64,000 nucleotides of DNA from Bacteroidota bacterium (lineage in GTDB: Bacteria; Bacteroidota; Bacteroidia; Chitinophagales; Chitinophagaceae). How positions within the stretch are numbered: the first letter of the stretch is position 1; each line of letters opens with the position of its first letter. This document shows positions 1 through 7,205 of the stretch, piece by piece. The stretch is taken from assembly GCA_963169635.1 (NCBI GenBank), contig CAUJDL010000065.1, positions 1-64,000 on the forward strand, in the 5' to 3' direction. Below the pieces are notes generated by a model, which worked only from the letters and a program-made list of their open reading frames with translations, ran no database searches and was not told the DNA's origin. The translations under genes and the position numbers were made by a program.

Positions 1-1
1 A

Positions 2-784
2 CATTATAAAATGAAAGTTGGGCTTTTAAGAGTTGGCGATGATGCAGATTTTGTTGTAGCACAAGATTTAAAAAGTTTTCAAATTCTTCAAACCTATATT
101 AATGGAATTAAAGTAGCCGAAAACGGAAAATCATTTATACAATCAGTAGCTGTACAACCCATTAATCAGTTTAATTGTCAATTGATAAATGCAGCTCAAT
201 TAAAGGTTTTAACAAATGAATATCCTCATGTAGATAATAAAATTTATGTAATAGAAGCTTTAGATGGACAGTTAATTACTAATAAATTATTATTACAAGG
301 GTTACAACAAAATAATGAATGGGTAAGCGATGTAAAGAATGATATTTTAAAAATGGTAGTAGTAAATCGTTACGCTAATGCACCAATTGCTAAATGTTTT
401 ATTAAAAATTTTGGACTAAAAAAAGGAGCATTAGCATCATCTGTTGCACACGATAGTCATAATATTGTAGCTGTTGGTTGCGATGATGAAAGTTTAGCCA
501 ATGCAATTAATTTAGTGATAAAAGAAAAGGGTGGTGTAAGTGCTGTAAGCCATACAAAAGAAATGGTAGTAGGCTTACCTGTTGCAGGTTTAATGAGTGC
601 AGAAGATGGCTATAAAGTGGCTAACGATTATACTAATATTGATATAATGACTAAAACAGATTTAGGTAGCACTTTAGCAGCTCCATTTATGACATTAAGT
701 TTTATGGCTCTATTAGTAATTCCTTATTTAAAGTTGAGCGATAAAGGATTATTTGATGGAGAAAAATTTGAATTTGTAGTTTAA
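2..784 (+). CDS. Adenine deaminase, C-terminal part (cut by window edge)
   Basis: This is the C-terminal part of an adenine deaminase of the amidohydrolase superfamily, which converts adenine to hypoxanthine and ammonia for purine salvage. The reading frame is open to the left edge, so the ATG at 11 is internal and the metal-binding N-terminal half lies outside the window. The visible part holds the end of the composite beta domain (GLLRVGDDADFVV) and the typical C-terminal domain with AHDSHNIVAVG, AVSHTKEMVVGLPVAGLMS and a closing APFMTLSFMALLVIP stretch. The next gene begins 18 bases downstream on the same strand and may be cotranscribed. Family assignment is strong. Exact substrate preference cannot be judged from this half. 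Confidence 0.9.
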   Translation, partial: HYKMKVGLLRVGDDADFVVAQDLKSFQILQTYINGIKVAENGKSFIQSVAVQPINQFNCQLINAAQLKVLTNEYPHVDNKIYVIEALDGQLITNKLLLQGLQQNNEWVSDVKNDILKMVVVNRYANAPIAKCFIKNFGLKKGALASSVAHDSHNIVAVGCDDESLANAINLVIKEKGGVSAVSHTKEMVVGLPVAGLMSAEDGYKVANDYTNIDIMTKTDLGSTLAAPFMTLSFMALLVIPYLKLSDKGLFDGEKFEFVV

Positions 785-802
785 TGTTTAATAAAAAAAT
801 TT

Positions 803-1390
803 ATGATAGTTATTGATAACAAACTTATCAGCGATGAAGTGTTAGAAGAACAATTTGTTTGCGATTTAGATAAATGCAAAGGTGGTTGTTGCGAAGATGG
901 AGATGCTGGAGCACCTTTAGAAAATTGGGAAAAAAAAGAAGTAGAAAAATATTATAAAACTATTCTGCCTTACTTAACAAAAGAAGGAATTAAAGAAATA
1001 GAAAAACAAGGATTATTTGTTTTTGATAAAGAGTTTGGCTGGGTTACACCAACTATCAATGGTGGTATTTGTGTTTATGCTAATAAAGATAAAAAAGGTA
1101 TTATTCATTGTGCTTTTGAACAAGCTTATAACGATGGAAAAGTAAAATGGAAAAAGCCATTAAGCTGTCATTTATTTCCTATAAAAATTTCTGTAAGTAA
1201 ATTAGATAAAGATTTAGAGTATGTAAATTATGAGCCAAGAGAAGATTTATGTAAAGCTGCTTGTGCATTAGGCAAAAAACTTAAAATGCCTGTATATATA
1301 TTTTTAAAAGAAGCTATTATTAGAAAATATGGTGAAGAATTTTATACTGCTTTAGAAGCAAGTGCACAACACTTAAAAAATAACTGTTAA
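803..1390 (+). CDS. DUF3109 family Cys-rich protein
   Basis: A 195-residue cytoplasmic protein of the DUF3109 family, which is widespread in Bacteroidota and of unknown function. The cysteines are arranged as in that family: CDLDKCKGGCC near residues 20-30, then GGICVY, IIHCAF, LSCHLFP and a final LCKAAC. This suggests binding of zinc or an iron-sulfur cluster, which is an inference. There is no signal peptide or membrane segment. It starts 18 bases after the adenine deaminase gene and is followed by a 60-base gap holding the promoter of the Crp/Fnr regulator. Confidence 0.8.
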   Translation: MIVIDNKLISDEVLEEQFVCDLDKCKGGCCEDGDAGAPLENWEKKEVEKYYKTILPYLTKEGIKEIEKQGLFVFDKEFGWVTPTINGGICVYANKDKKGIIHCAFEQAYNDGKVKWKKPLSCHLFPIKISVSKLDKDLEYVNYEPREDLCKAACALGKKLKMPVYIFLKEAIIRKYGEEFYTALEASAQHLKNNC

Positions 1391-1436
1391 GCTAAATACA
1401 ATAATCTTTTAAAACACTTATTACTAAGCTTCTTTT

Positions 1437-1450
1437 GTTACTTTTGTAAC
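1437..1450 (+). promoter_or_regulatory. Promoter -7 element with overlapping palindrome upstream of the Crp/Fnr gene
   Basis: TACTTTTG at 1439-1446 matches the Bacteroidota -7 consensus TAnnTTTG. It lies inside a perfect palindrome with 5-base arms and a 4-base spacer, GTTAC-TTTT-GTAAC. The ATG at 1451 follows immediately, so the predicted transcript starts at or next to the start codon. The same 5-4-5 architecture recurs at 2077-2090, which suggests that the regulator represses its own gene. The promoter match is seen directly. The operator role is inference. Confidence 0.55.
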
Positions 1451-2080
1451 ATGATGATTGCCGAAAAATTTAAAAATATTTTTGAGCCAGAGTTAATTAC
1501 TGAAATAGAAAAAGTTGCTAACATCATTGAGGTAAAAGAAGGCAATACAATATTAGATATTGGACAAACTGTAAGAGTAATTCCACTATTATTAACAGGT
1601 ATTTTAAAAATTTCTAGAGCAGATGATGCAGGAAAAGAATTACTACTTTATTATGTTCATGCAAACGAAAGTTGTGCAATGACATTTACTTGTTGCATGC
1701 AACAATATCCTAGCGAAATAAAAGCAACTGCAGAAACCGATGCTACTTTTTTAGCAATTCCTATCAATAAAATGGATCAATGGCTTTCTCTTTATCCTAC
1801 TTGGAAAAGTTTTGTAATGAAAACTATAAGACACAGATTTAATGAATTATTAAATACCATTAATCAGTTAGCATTTCAAAAATTAGATGAAAGACTTATC
1901 AATTATTTAAAAGAAAAAGCAAAAGCTACTAACTCTACACTCATCAATCTTTCTCACGAAGAAATTGCTAATGAAATGGCTTCTTCAAGAGAAGTGATAT
2001 CTAGGCTATTAAAAAAATTAGAGCATGATAATAAAGTGTTGCTTTATCGTAATCAAATAAAACTATTAAAGGATTTGTGA
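1451..2080 (+). CDS. Crp/Fnr family transcriptional regulator
   Basis: A 209-residue regulator with an N-terminal cyclic-nucleotide-binding-type beta barrel (about 20-115), a dimerisation helix and a C-terminal winged helix (about 150-209). The recognition helix reads SSREVISRLL. It has Arg180, Glu181 and Arg185 in the spacing that E. coli CRP uses to read GTGA half-sites. The N-terminal Cys cluster of FNR is absent, but the barrel holds Cys residues in ESCAMTFTCC (about 75-84), which may be redox- or thiol-reactive (inference). A GTGAC-N4-GTCAC palindrome overlaps its stop codon, upstream of the OsmC/rhodanese/Dps/thioredoxin genes, which are its likely targets. ATG 1451 and ATG 1454 are both possible starts. 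Confidence 0.88.
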   Translation: MMIAEKFKNIFEPELITEIEKVANIIEVKEGNTILDIGQTVRVIPLLLTGILKISRADDAGKELLLYYVHANESCAMTFTCCMQQYPSEIKATAETDATFLAIPINKMDQWLSLYPTWKSFVMKTIRHRFNELLNTINQLAFQKLDERLINYLKEKAKATNSTLINLSHEEIANEMASSREVISRLLKKLEHDNKVLLYRNQIKLLKDL

Positions 2081-2090
2081 CCAATGTCAC
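2077..2090 (+). promoter_or_regulatory. Candidate Crp/Fnr operator upstream of osmC
   Basis: A perfect palindrome GTGAC-CAAT-GTCAC overlaps the stop codon of the Crp/Fnr gene. Its centre (2083.5) lies about 42-45 bases upstream of the start point inferred from the -7 element at 2113-2120, which is the class II activator position of CRP/FNR proteins. The half-site fits the CRP-like recognition residues of the adjacent regulator. Binding is inferred. Confidence 0.55.
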
Positions 2091-2112
2091 TATCTAGCAA
2101 AAAATAATGTAT

Positions 2113-2120
2113 CACTTTTG
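2113..2120 (+). promoter_or_regulatory. Putative -7 element of the osmC-trx cluster
   Basis: CACTTTTG matches TAnnTTTG at all positions but the first. The inferred start near 2125-2128 leaves a leader of about 30 bases before the OsmC ATG at 2156. No good -33 TTG is visible, as expected for an activator-dependent promoter. Confidence 0.45.
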
Positions 2121-2155
2121 TGTTTCAATAATTAAAACAATAAAAATTATATATT

Positions 2156-2623
2156 ATGAAACACGAAATTGAATCGCAATGGATGGGTAAAATGCAGTTT
2201 AATGCATTAGTAAATGATCATACAATTATTATGGATGCACCAGAAAGAGCAGGAGGCGAAAATAATGGTCCTATTCCAAAACCTTTTGTACTTACAGCAC
2301 TTTCAGGTTGTACAGGTATGGATGTTATTGCTTTATTGCGTAAGCAAGGAAAACAGTTAAATGATTTAAACATTAAAGTAAGTGGCGAAATAAGCAAACA
2401 ACAACCTATAGAATATGTAGCAGCACATATTATTTATGAAATAAAAGGTAACGAAGAAGATAAACAAGCAGCTTTTGATGCTATTACTACATCGCAAGAA
2501 AAAATTTGTGGCGTAAGTAGTATGCTTAAAAAAATTATGCCTGTAACTTGGCAAATAATTTTTAATGGAGTAGAAATTTATAATAATCAGCCACAAGCTG
2601 TAACAACAACACAACTTAACTAA
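2156..2623 (+). CDS. OsmC family protein (thiol peroxidase-like)
   Basis: A 155-residue OsmC/Ohr-superfamily protein. Members of this superfamily reduce organic hydroperoxides or act on sulfur compounds with two conserved cysteines. Here these are Cys52 in ALSGCTGMDV and Cys118 in KICGVSSML, separated as in the family. The protein has no signal peptide. It is the first gene of a tightly spaced same-strand run (DUF6132, two rhodaneses, Dps, small membrane protein, thioredoxin), and the following ATG begins directly after its stop. The context suggests peroxide or reactive-sulfur defence. It is closer to the general OsmC (YhfA-like) branch than to a proven Ohr. Confidence 0.88.
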   Translation: MKHEIESQWMGKMQFNALVNDHTIIMDAPERAGGENNGPIPKPFVLTALSGCTGMDVIALLRKQGKQLNDLNIKVSGEISKQQPIEYVAAHIIYEIKGNEEDKQAAFDAITTSQEKICGVSSMLKKIMPVTWQIIFNGVEIYNNQPQAVTTTQLN

Positions 2624-2842
2624 ATGAACCAATTTATTCAAAAATATAAACTTACCCTTATAGGCATTGTTTTAGGTAGCATTGCAGGTTATGCATATTA
2701 TTATTTTGTAGGCTGCAATAGTGGTACTTGTGCCATTACTTCTAAACCAATAAACAGTACAGTTTATGGTGCTTTAATGGGTGCTCTAATTTTTTCTAGC
2801 TTTAATAAACAACCAATAAAAAAAGAACAAAATGAAAACTAA
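2624..2842 (+). CDS. DUF6132 family small membrane protein
   Basis: A 72-residue protein with one clear membrane helix (about 10-30) and a weaker hydrophobic segment near 48-60. Between them is GCNSGTC (Cys31, Cys36). It matches the DUF6132 family of Bacteroidota by its SKPINSTVYGALMG stretch. The function is unknown. Its start codon abuts the osmC stop and its end overlaps the next gene by 11 bases, so it is surely cotranslated with them. The C-x2-G-x-C motif recurs in the small membrane protein at 3904, hinting at a shared role in handling sulfur or metal (inference). Confidence 0.75.
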   Translation: MNQFIQKYKLTLIGIVLGSIAGYAYYYFVGCNSGTCAITSKPINSTVYGALMGALIFSSFNKQPIKKEQNEN

Positions 2843-3089
2843 TAAAATTATTATTGATGTAAGAACTCCAGAAGAATATTGTGGAGGCTGTATAGCAGAA
2901 AGTATTAATATTCCTTTAAACGAAATTCAAGATCGTGTAGAAGAAATAAAACAAATGAACCAACCAATTATTTTATGTTGTGCAAGTGGTATGAGGAGTG
3001 CTCAAGCAACTGCCTTTCTTTCAAGTGTAGGTATTCAATGCGAAAATGGTGGAGGTTGGCAAGATGTAAAAAATATTTTAGTAAACTAA
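2832..3089 (+). CDS. Single-domain rhodanese-like sulfurtransferase
   Basis: An 85-residue single rhodanese domain, about the minimal length for the fold. It starts with IIIDVRTPEEY and has the active-site loop C-ASGMR-S with catalytic Cys50, preceded by another Cys49. Such proteins carry persulfide sulfur between a donor and an acceptor. There is no signal peptide. An additional CGGC pair at 17-20 is unusual for the family and could form a disulfide or hold sulfur (inference). It overlaps the preceding gene by 11 bases and is followed after 9 bases by a second rhodanese. Confidence 0.88.
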   Translation: MKTNKIIIDVRTPEEYCGGCIAESINIPLNEIQDRVEEIKQMNQPIILCCASGMRSAQATAFLSSVGIQCENGGGWQDVKNILVN

Positions 3090-3098
3090 AAAATCAGC

Positions 3099-3413
3099 AT
3101 GTTACAATTAATTAAAAATTTATTAGGCTTAGGGCCTAAAGCAAATTATAAAGAACTAATGAGTAATGGTGCACAAATAATTGATGTACGTACTAAAGGA
3201 GAATATCAATCAGGCTGTATAAAAGGCTCTGTCAATATTCCACTTCAAAATCTTTCAGCTAATCTTTCTAAAATTAAAAAAGATAAACCTGTAATTACTT
3301 GTTGTGCAAGTGGTATGAGAAGTGCTTCTGCAAAAAGTATTTTAAAGTCTAATGGTTTTTCAGAAGTGTATAATGGTGGTGGATGGATGAGTCTTAGAAA
3401 TAAAATTTCTTAA
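3099..3413 (+). CDS. Rhodanese-like sulfurtransferase, second copy
   Basis: A 104-residue rhodanese domain with a short N-terminal extension. It shares with its neighbour the DVRTxxEY start, the Gly-Cys-Ile pattern (Cys40), the CCASGMRSA active loop (catalytic Cys69) and the closing NGGGWxxxRN region. The two are therefore probable tandem duplicates that have diverged. The first residues MLQLIKNLLGLG could form an amphipathic helix. It lies in the OsmC-thioredoxin cluster, where the thioredoxin at 4146 is a plausible reductant for its persulfide (inference). Confidence 0.88.
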   Translation: MLQLIKNLLGLGPKANYKELMSNGAQIIDVRTKGEYQSGCIKGSVNIPLQNLSANLSKIKKDKPVITCCASGMRSASAKSILKSNGFSEVYNGGGWMSLRNKIS

Positions 3414-3431
3414 TCATTAAAATTTACTTTT

Positions 3432-3896
3432 ATGAACTTAATAGGATTAGATAAAAAGAAAAGCGAAAAACTTGCTACTAAGTTAAATGAGCTTTTAGCA
3501 GATTATATGGTTTTTTATCAAAATACCAGAGGGCTGCATTGGAATATTAAAGGCGAAAAGTTTTTTGAATTACATCTAAAGTTCGAAGAGCTTTATACTA
3601 ATTTATTTCAAAAAATAGATGAAGTAGCAGAACGTGTACTTACATTAGGAGTTACGCCACTACATACTTTTGAAGATTATATTAAAACATCTTCTATTAA
3701 AAGTGGTAAAAATATTACTAAAGCAAACCCAGCAGTAGAATTAGTGTTACAATCATTACAAACATTATTAGTAAAACAAAGAGCATTATTAAATATGTCT
3801 GCAGATGCTAATGATGAAGGCACTAATGCTTTAATGAGTGATTATATTCGTGAGCAAGAAAAATTAGTTTGGATGTACTCATCTTATCTTAAATAA
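3432..3896 (+). CDS. dps: Dps family ferritin-like protein
   Basis: A 154-residue Dps/starvation-inducible DNA-binding ferritin-like protein of normal family length. Dps dodecamers oxidise ferrous iron with hydrogen peroxide and store it, which protects DNA. The ferroxidase-centre residues are recognisable: the RGLHWN motif with His36, the HLKFEELY helix around 48-55 and DEVAER (Asp63, Glu67). The N-terminus is short and only mildly basic, so DNA binding is uncertain. It lies in the same direction as the rhodanese genes, 18 bases downstream, consistent with an oxidative-stress operon. Confidence 0.92.
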   Translation: MNLIGLDKKKSEKLATKLNELLADYMVFYQNTRGLHWNIKGEKFFELHLKFEELYTNLFQKIDEVAERVLTLGVTPLHTFEDYIKTSSIKSGKNITKANPAVELVLQSLQTLLVKQRALLNMSADANDEGTNALMSDYIREQEKLVWMYSSYLK

Positions 3897-3903
3897 ATAA
3901 TTA

Positions 3904-4140
3904 ATGAAGCAAAGAATTTTATCAGGCTGGAATTTTAGAAGAGTAATGTATTTATTATTAGGCATAGCATTAATAGCACAATCTATTATGATACAACAAT
4001 GGATGGGTATTTTCATTGGTGCTTATTTTGCTGCAATGGGTATTTTTTCATTTGGCTGTGCAGCAGGTAATTGCTATACTAATAATACACATCAAACAAA
4101 AAATAAAGTAGAGGATATTACTTATCAAGAAGTAAAATAA
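3904..4140 (+). CDS. Small membrane protein with CxxGxC motif (YgaP/DUF2892-like)
   Basis: A 78-residue protein with two predicted membrane helices (about 13-30 and 33-50), followed by [11 protein letters not shown] (Cys52, Cys57) and a polar tail. The layout resembles the C-terminal membrane part of YgaP-type rhodaneses, here as a separate polypeptide next to soluble rhodaneses. The family link is tentative. The C-x2-G-x-C motif is the same as in the DUF6132 protein at 2624. It sits 7 bases after dps and 5 bases before the thioredoxin gene, so it is part of the same run. Confidence 0.7.
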   Translation: MKQRILSGWNFRRVMYLLLGIALIAQSIMIQQWMGIFIGAYFAAMGIFSFGCAAGNCYTNNTHQTKNKVEDITYQEVK

Positions 4141-4145
4141 TTAAG

Positions 4146-4460
4146 ATGCAAGCAACAGCAAAACCTAATAGCTTTTCTGCCATTATTGCACAAGACAAAC
4201 CTGTTTTGGTAGATTTTTTTGCAGAATGGTGTGGTCCGTGTAAAATGATGAAACCTATTTTAGAAGAGCTAAAACAAAAATTAGGTAATAATATCACTAT
4301 ATTAAAGGTAGATGTAGATAAAAATCCTGGGGTAGCAGCTAACTATCAAATACAAGGAGTACCAACCCTTATTTTATTTAAGCAAAATGCTATAAAATGG
4401 CGTCAGGCAGGGGTAGTTCAGGCAAATCAATTAGCACAAATTATACAACAATATCAATAA
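4146..4460 (+). CDS. trxA: Thioredoxin
   Basis: A 104-residue single-domain thioredoxin with the classical redox motif [10 protein letters not shown] (Cys29, Cys32) and the cis-proline loop GVPTLILF. No signal peptide is present, so it acts in the cytoplasm. It is the last gene of the cluster that begins with OsmC. It is well placed to regenerate OsmC, Dps-associated thiols or rhodanese persulfides (inference from context). Normal length and motifs make the family assignment secure. Whether it is the housekeeping thioredoxin or a dedicated one cannot be told. The symbol is by family. Confidence 0.92.
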   Translation: MQATAKPNSFSAIIAQDKPVLVDFFAEWCGPCKMMKPILEELKQKLGNNITILKVDVDKNPGVAANYQIQGVPTLILFKQNAIKWRQAGVVQANQLAQIIQQYQ

Positions 4461-4529
4461 GCTATATCAGAAAGATAAAAATTTCTTGAAATTCCAATAG
4501 CTAATTTATTCTATTCACACACATACCCC

Positions 4530-4537
4530 TATCTTTG
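4530..4537 (+). promoter_or_regulatory. -7 element of the ATP synthase operon
   Basis: TATCTTTG is an exact TAnnTTTG match. The inferred start near 4543 lies upstream of ATG 4552, so the possible TTG start at 4546 is unlikely to be used. Confidence 0.6.
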
Positions 4538-4551
4538 CGGCAAATTTGGAA

Positions 4552-5676
4552 ATGGATATGGCGTTTAGAAGTTTAAAATCATTGTTGGTATTGAGTTTCA
4601 GCATGCTTACAATGCTTTTTTCTAACAATTTGTTAGCTCAAGATTCTACACATAATAATACAGCTCATACTCAAGAAACTCATGAGGGAGAGTTTAATGT
4701 TACAGAAACTATTTTAGGTCATATTCAAGATGACCATAGTTGGCATTTATGGGGTCATACATCATTGCCATTACCTGTAATTTTATATACAGATAAGGGT
4801 ATAGAATGTTTTTCTTCTGCTAACTTAATGGATGAACACCATCACCCAAAAGCATATCAAGGTAAATATTATACTTATCAAACTTTTAAAGGAAAATTAA
4901 AAGTAGTAAATACAGATAGTACTATTAATACTGAATTAAGTAGTAAGGTTTGGGATTTTTCTATTACAAAAAATGTAGCAGCATTATTTATATCAATGAC
5001 AATTTTGATATTAGTATTTGTTACAGTAGCAAAATCTTATAAAAAACGTGGCGAAAAATCTGCTCCAAAAGGGTTACAATCTTTTATAGAGCCTATTATA
5101 CTTTTTGTAAGAGACGAAGTGGCAAAGCCAAATATTGGCCATCATTATGCTAAATACATGCCATTTGTACTAACTATTTTCTTTGTTATTTTAATTAATA
5201 ACTACTTAGGAATGATACCATTTTTTCCAGGTGGTACCAATGTAAGTGGTAATATAGCTTTTACCTTAGCATTGGCAATTATTGTATTTTTAGTAGTAAA
5301 CTTAAATGGCAATAAAAGTTATTGGGAGCATATTTTTTGGATGCCAGGAATGCATTGGGGTATGAAATTATTCCTTGCTCCAATTGAATTAATTGGTGTT
5401 TTTGCAAGACCAATATCATTAATGATTAGGTTATTTGCCAACGTAACAGCAGGACATATACTTGTATTAAGCTTAATATGTTTAATATTTATTTTTAAAA
5501 CAGTTTTTGCATCGGCTATATCTGTACCATTTGCAGTATTTATTGGTTTAATTGAGGCCTTAGTAGCATTTTTACAAGCCTATATTTTTACCTTATTAAG
5601 CTCTATGTATATTGGTATGGCAATAGAAGAACATCATACAGCAGGAGATCATGATCCTCATTATAATGAAGACTAA
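4552..5676 (+). CDS. atpB: ATP synthase F0 subunit a
   Basis: Subunit a of the membrane sector, which forms the proton half-channels against the c-ring. The start is set at ATG 4552 (374 residues) because the promoter's inferred transcription start lies just upstream. ATG 4558 is an alternative. The N-terminus is a signal peptide (to about LLAQ) followed by a His-rich periplasmic stretch, an extension typical of Bacteroidota and absent from E. coli. The C-terminal half has five or so helices and carries the essential Arg in MIRLFANVTAGHI. It is the first gene of atpB-E-F-H-A. Confidence 0.95.
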   Translation: MDMAFRSLKSLLVLSFSMLTMLFSNNLLAQDSTHNNTAHTQETHEGEFNVTETILGHIQDDHSWHLWGHTSLPLPVILYTDKGIECFSSANLMDEHHHPKAYQGKYYTYQTFKGKLKVVNTDSTINTELSSKVWDFSITKNVAALFISMTILILVFVTVAKSYKKRGEKSAPKGLQSFIEPIILFVRDEVAKPNIGHHYAKYMPFVLTIFFVILINNYLGMIPFFPGGTNVSGNIAFTLALAIIVFLVVNLNGNKSYWEHIFWMPGMHWGMKLFLAPIELIGVFARPISLMIRLFANVTAGHILVLSLICLIFIFKTVFASAISVPFAVFIGLIEALVAFLQAYIFTLLSSMYIGMAIEEHHTAGDHDPHYNED

Positions 5677-5699
5677 AATTTTTTATTATTAACAATTAA

Positions 5700-5936
<237 letters not shown>

Positions 5937-5953
5937 TTCCTACTTAAAAAAAT

Positions 5954-5988
5954 TTACAGGCTTAAAGCACAAGGCGGAGAGCCTGTAA
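5954..5988 (+). promoter_or_regulatory. Intercistronic hairpin between atpE and atpF
   Basis: TTACAGGCT (5954-5962) pairs perfectly with AGCCTGTAA (5980-5988) around a 17-base loop and is followed by a T-rich run. It could stabilise the 3' end of an atpE mRNA or act as a partial terminator, lowering expression of the genes downstream of the high-copy c subunit. The structure is seen directly. The role is inference. Confidence 0.5.
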
Positions 5989-6036
5989 TTTTAATTTTGT
6001 TTTTAAAAAATTTGACACAAATAAATTAAAAATTAT

Positions 6037-6546
6037 ATGCTATTAGAAATAAATCCATTGGCTTTACCTGATATAGGATTACTTTTCTGGAATACAGTTG
6101 CTTTTATTGTACTATTCTTTATTTTAAGAGCTATGGCTTGGAAGCCAATTTTAAAAGCTATTAAATCTAGAGAAGATGGTATAGATGAAGCTTTAAGCAA
6201 AGCAGAAAAAGTAAAAGCAGAAATGGCTCAATTAGCTAACGAAAATGAAGCTTTATTACAAAAAGCTAGAGAAGAAAGAGCTGTTTTAATTAAAGAAGCT
6301 AAAGAACAATCAGATAAAATGGTAGCAGATGCAAAAGATAAAGCTAAAACAGAATATGATAGAATTGTTGCAGATGCACAAATAGCCATTAACCAACAAA
6401 AAAATGCTGCTTTAACTGATGTAAAAAATCAAGTGGGTGCTCTTGTAATAGAAATTAGCGAAAAAATATTAAGAAAAGAATTAAGCGATAAAGCAGAACA
6501 AGAAAACTACATTAAACAATTAGCAGAAGAAGTAAAATTAAATTAA
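6037..6546 (+). CDS. atpF: ATP synthase F0 subunit b
   Basis: A 169-residue peripheral-stalk subunit with one N-terminal membrane helix (about 15-32) and a long charged helix rich in Ala, Glu and Lys (about 45-150) that forms the stator coiled coil. This holds F1 still while the c-ring turns. The LPDIGLLFWNTVAFIVLFFIL start is typical of bacterial subunit b. It follows atpE after 100 bases that include a hairpin, and precedes atpH by 37 bases. Length and position leave little doubt. Confidence 0.94.
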   Translation: MLLEINPLALPDIGLLFWNTVAFIVLFFILRAMAWKPILKAIKSREDGIDEALSKAEKVKAEMAQLANENEALLQKAREERAVLIKEAKEQSDKMVADAKDKAKTEYDRIVADAQIAINQQKNAALTDVKNQVGALVIEISEKILRKELSDKAEQENYIKQLAEEVKLN

Positions 6547-6583
6547 TTTTTTATTGTAGCCGAAGAGAAAAACTTTTGAAATC

Positions 6584-7147
6584 ATGCAGAATCCACGTTT
6601 AGCACATAGATACGCAAAGAGTTTAATTGATATTGCTATTGAAAAAAATCAATTAGAAAATGTATATACAGATATGAAGTATATGCATGCTTTATGCTCT
6701 CAAAGCAAAGACTTTAGTAATCTTTTAAAAAGCCCTATCATTAAAGCGGGTAAAAAAGATACAATTATAAATGCTGTAATTGAAGGTAAAGTAAATGATA
6801 TCACAAAACTTTTTACTAAACTATTAGTAACTAAAGGACGTGAAAGCAGCTTACCTGAAATAGCAAATGCTTTTATAGAAGAGTATAATGCTATGAAGGG
6901 TATTCATAAAGTATCTTTAACTACTGCAATAGAAATTAGTGAGGCTACTAAAAATGCAATAGAACAAAGAATTAAAAGAGAAAGAAATATTGAACATATA
7001 GAATTAACAACAATAGTAAATAAAGATATTATTGGTGGCTTTATTTTAGAGTTTGATAATAACTTAGTTGATGCAAGTATTGTTAGAGATTTAAGAGATG
7101 TAAAAAAACAATTTGCTCAAAATATATTTATACCAAACATTAGATAA
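6584..7147 (+). CDS. atpH: ATP synthase F1 subunit delta
   Basis: A 187-residue delta (OSCP) subunit linking the top of F1 alpha subunits to the b stalk. It begins with NPRLAHRYAKSLIDIA, the family's N-terminal helix. It ends with the C-terminal motif KDIIGGFILEFDNNLVDASIVRDLRDV, shortened here as (KDIIGGFIL...DASIVRDL), which is characteristic of delta. It lies between atpF and atpA in the same direction with gaps of 37 and 58 bases. Confidence 0.93.
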   Translation: MQNPRLAHRYAKSLIDIAIEKNQLENVYTDMKYMHALCSQSKDFSNLLKSPIIKAGKKDTIINAVIEGKVNDITKLFTKLLVTKGRESSLPEIANAFIEEYNAMKGIHKVSLTTAIEISEATKNAIEQRIKRERNIEHIELTTIVNKDIIGGFILEFDNNLVDASIVRDLRDVKKQFAQNIFIPNIR

Positions 7148-7205
7148 AAGCAAATTTTATCTACATTAAAAAAGAAAGATTTTTAAATATTTATAATTAA
7201 CAAAT

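Noticed and set aside
2366-2641. Minus-strand ORF with Cys and aromatic residues opposite osmC
   Set aside because: Fully antisense to the OsmC gene, with no promoter match and no family resemblance.
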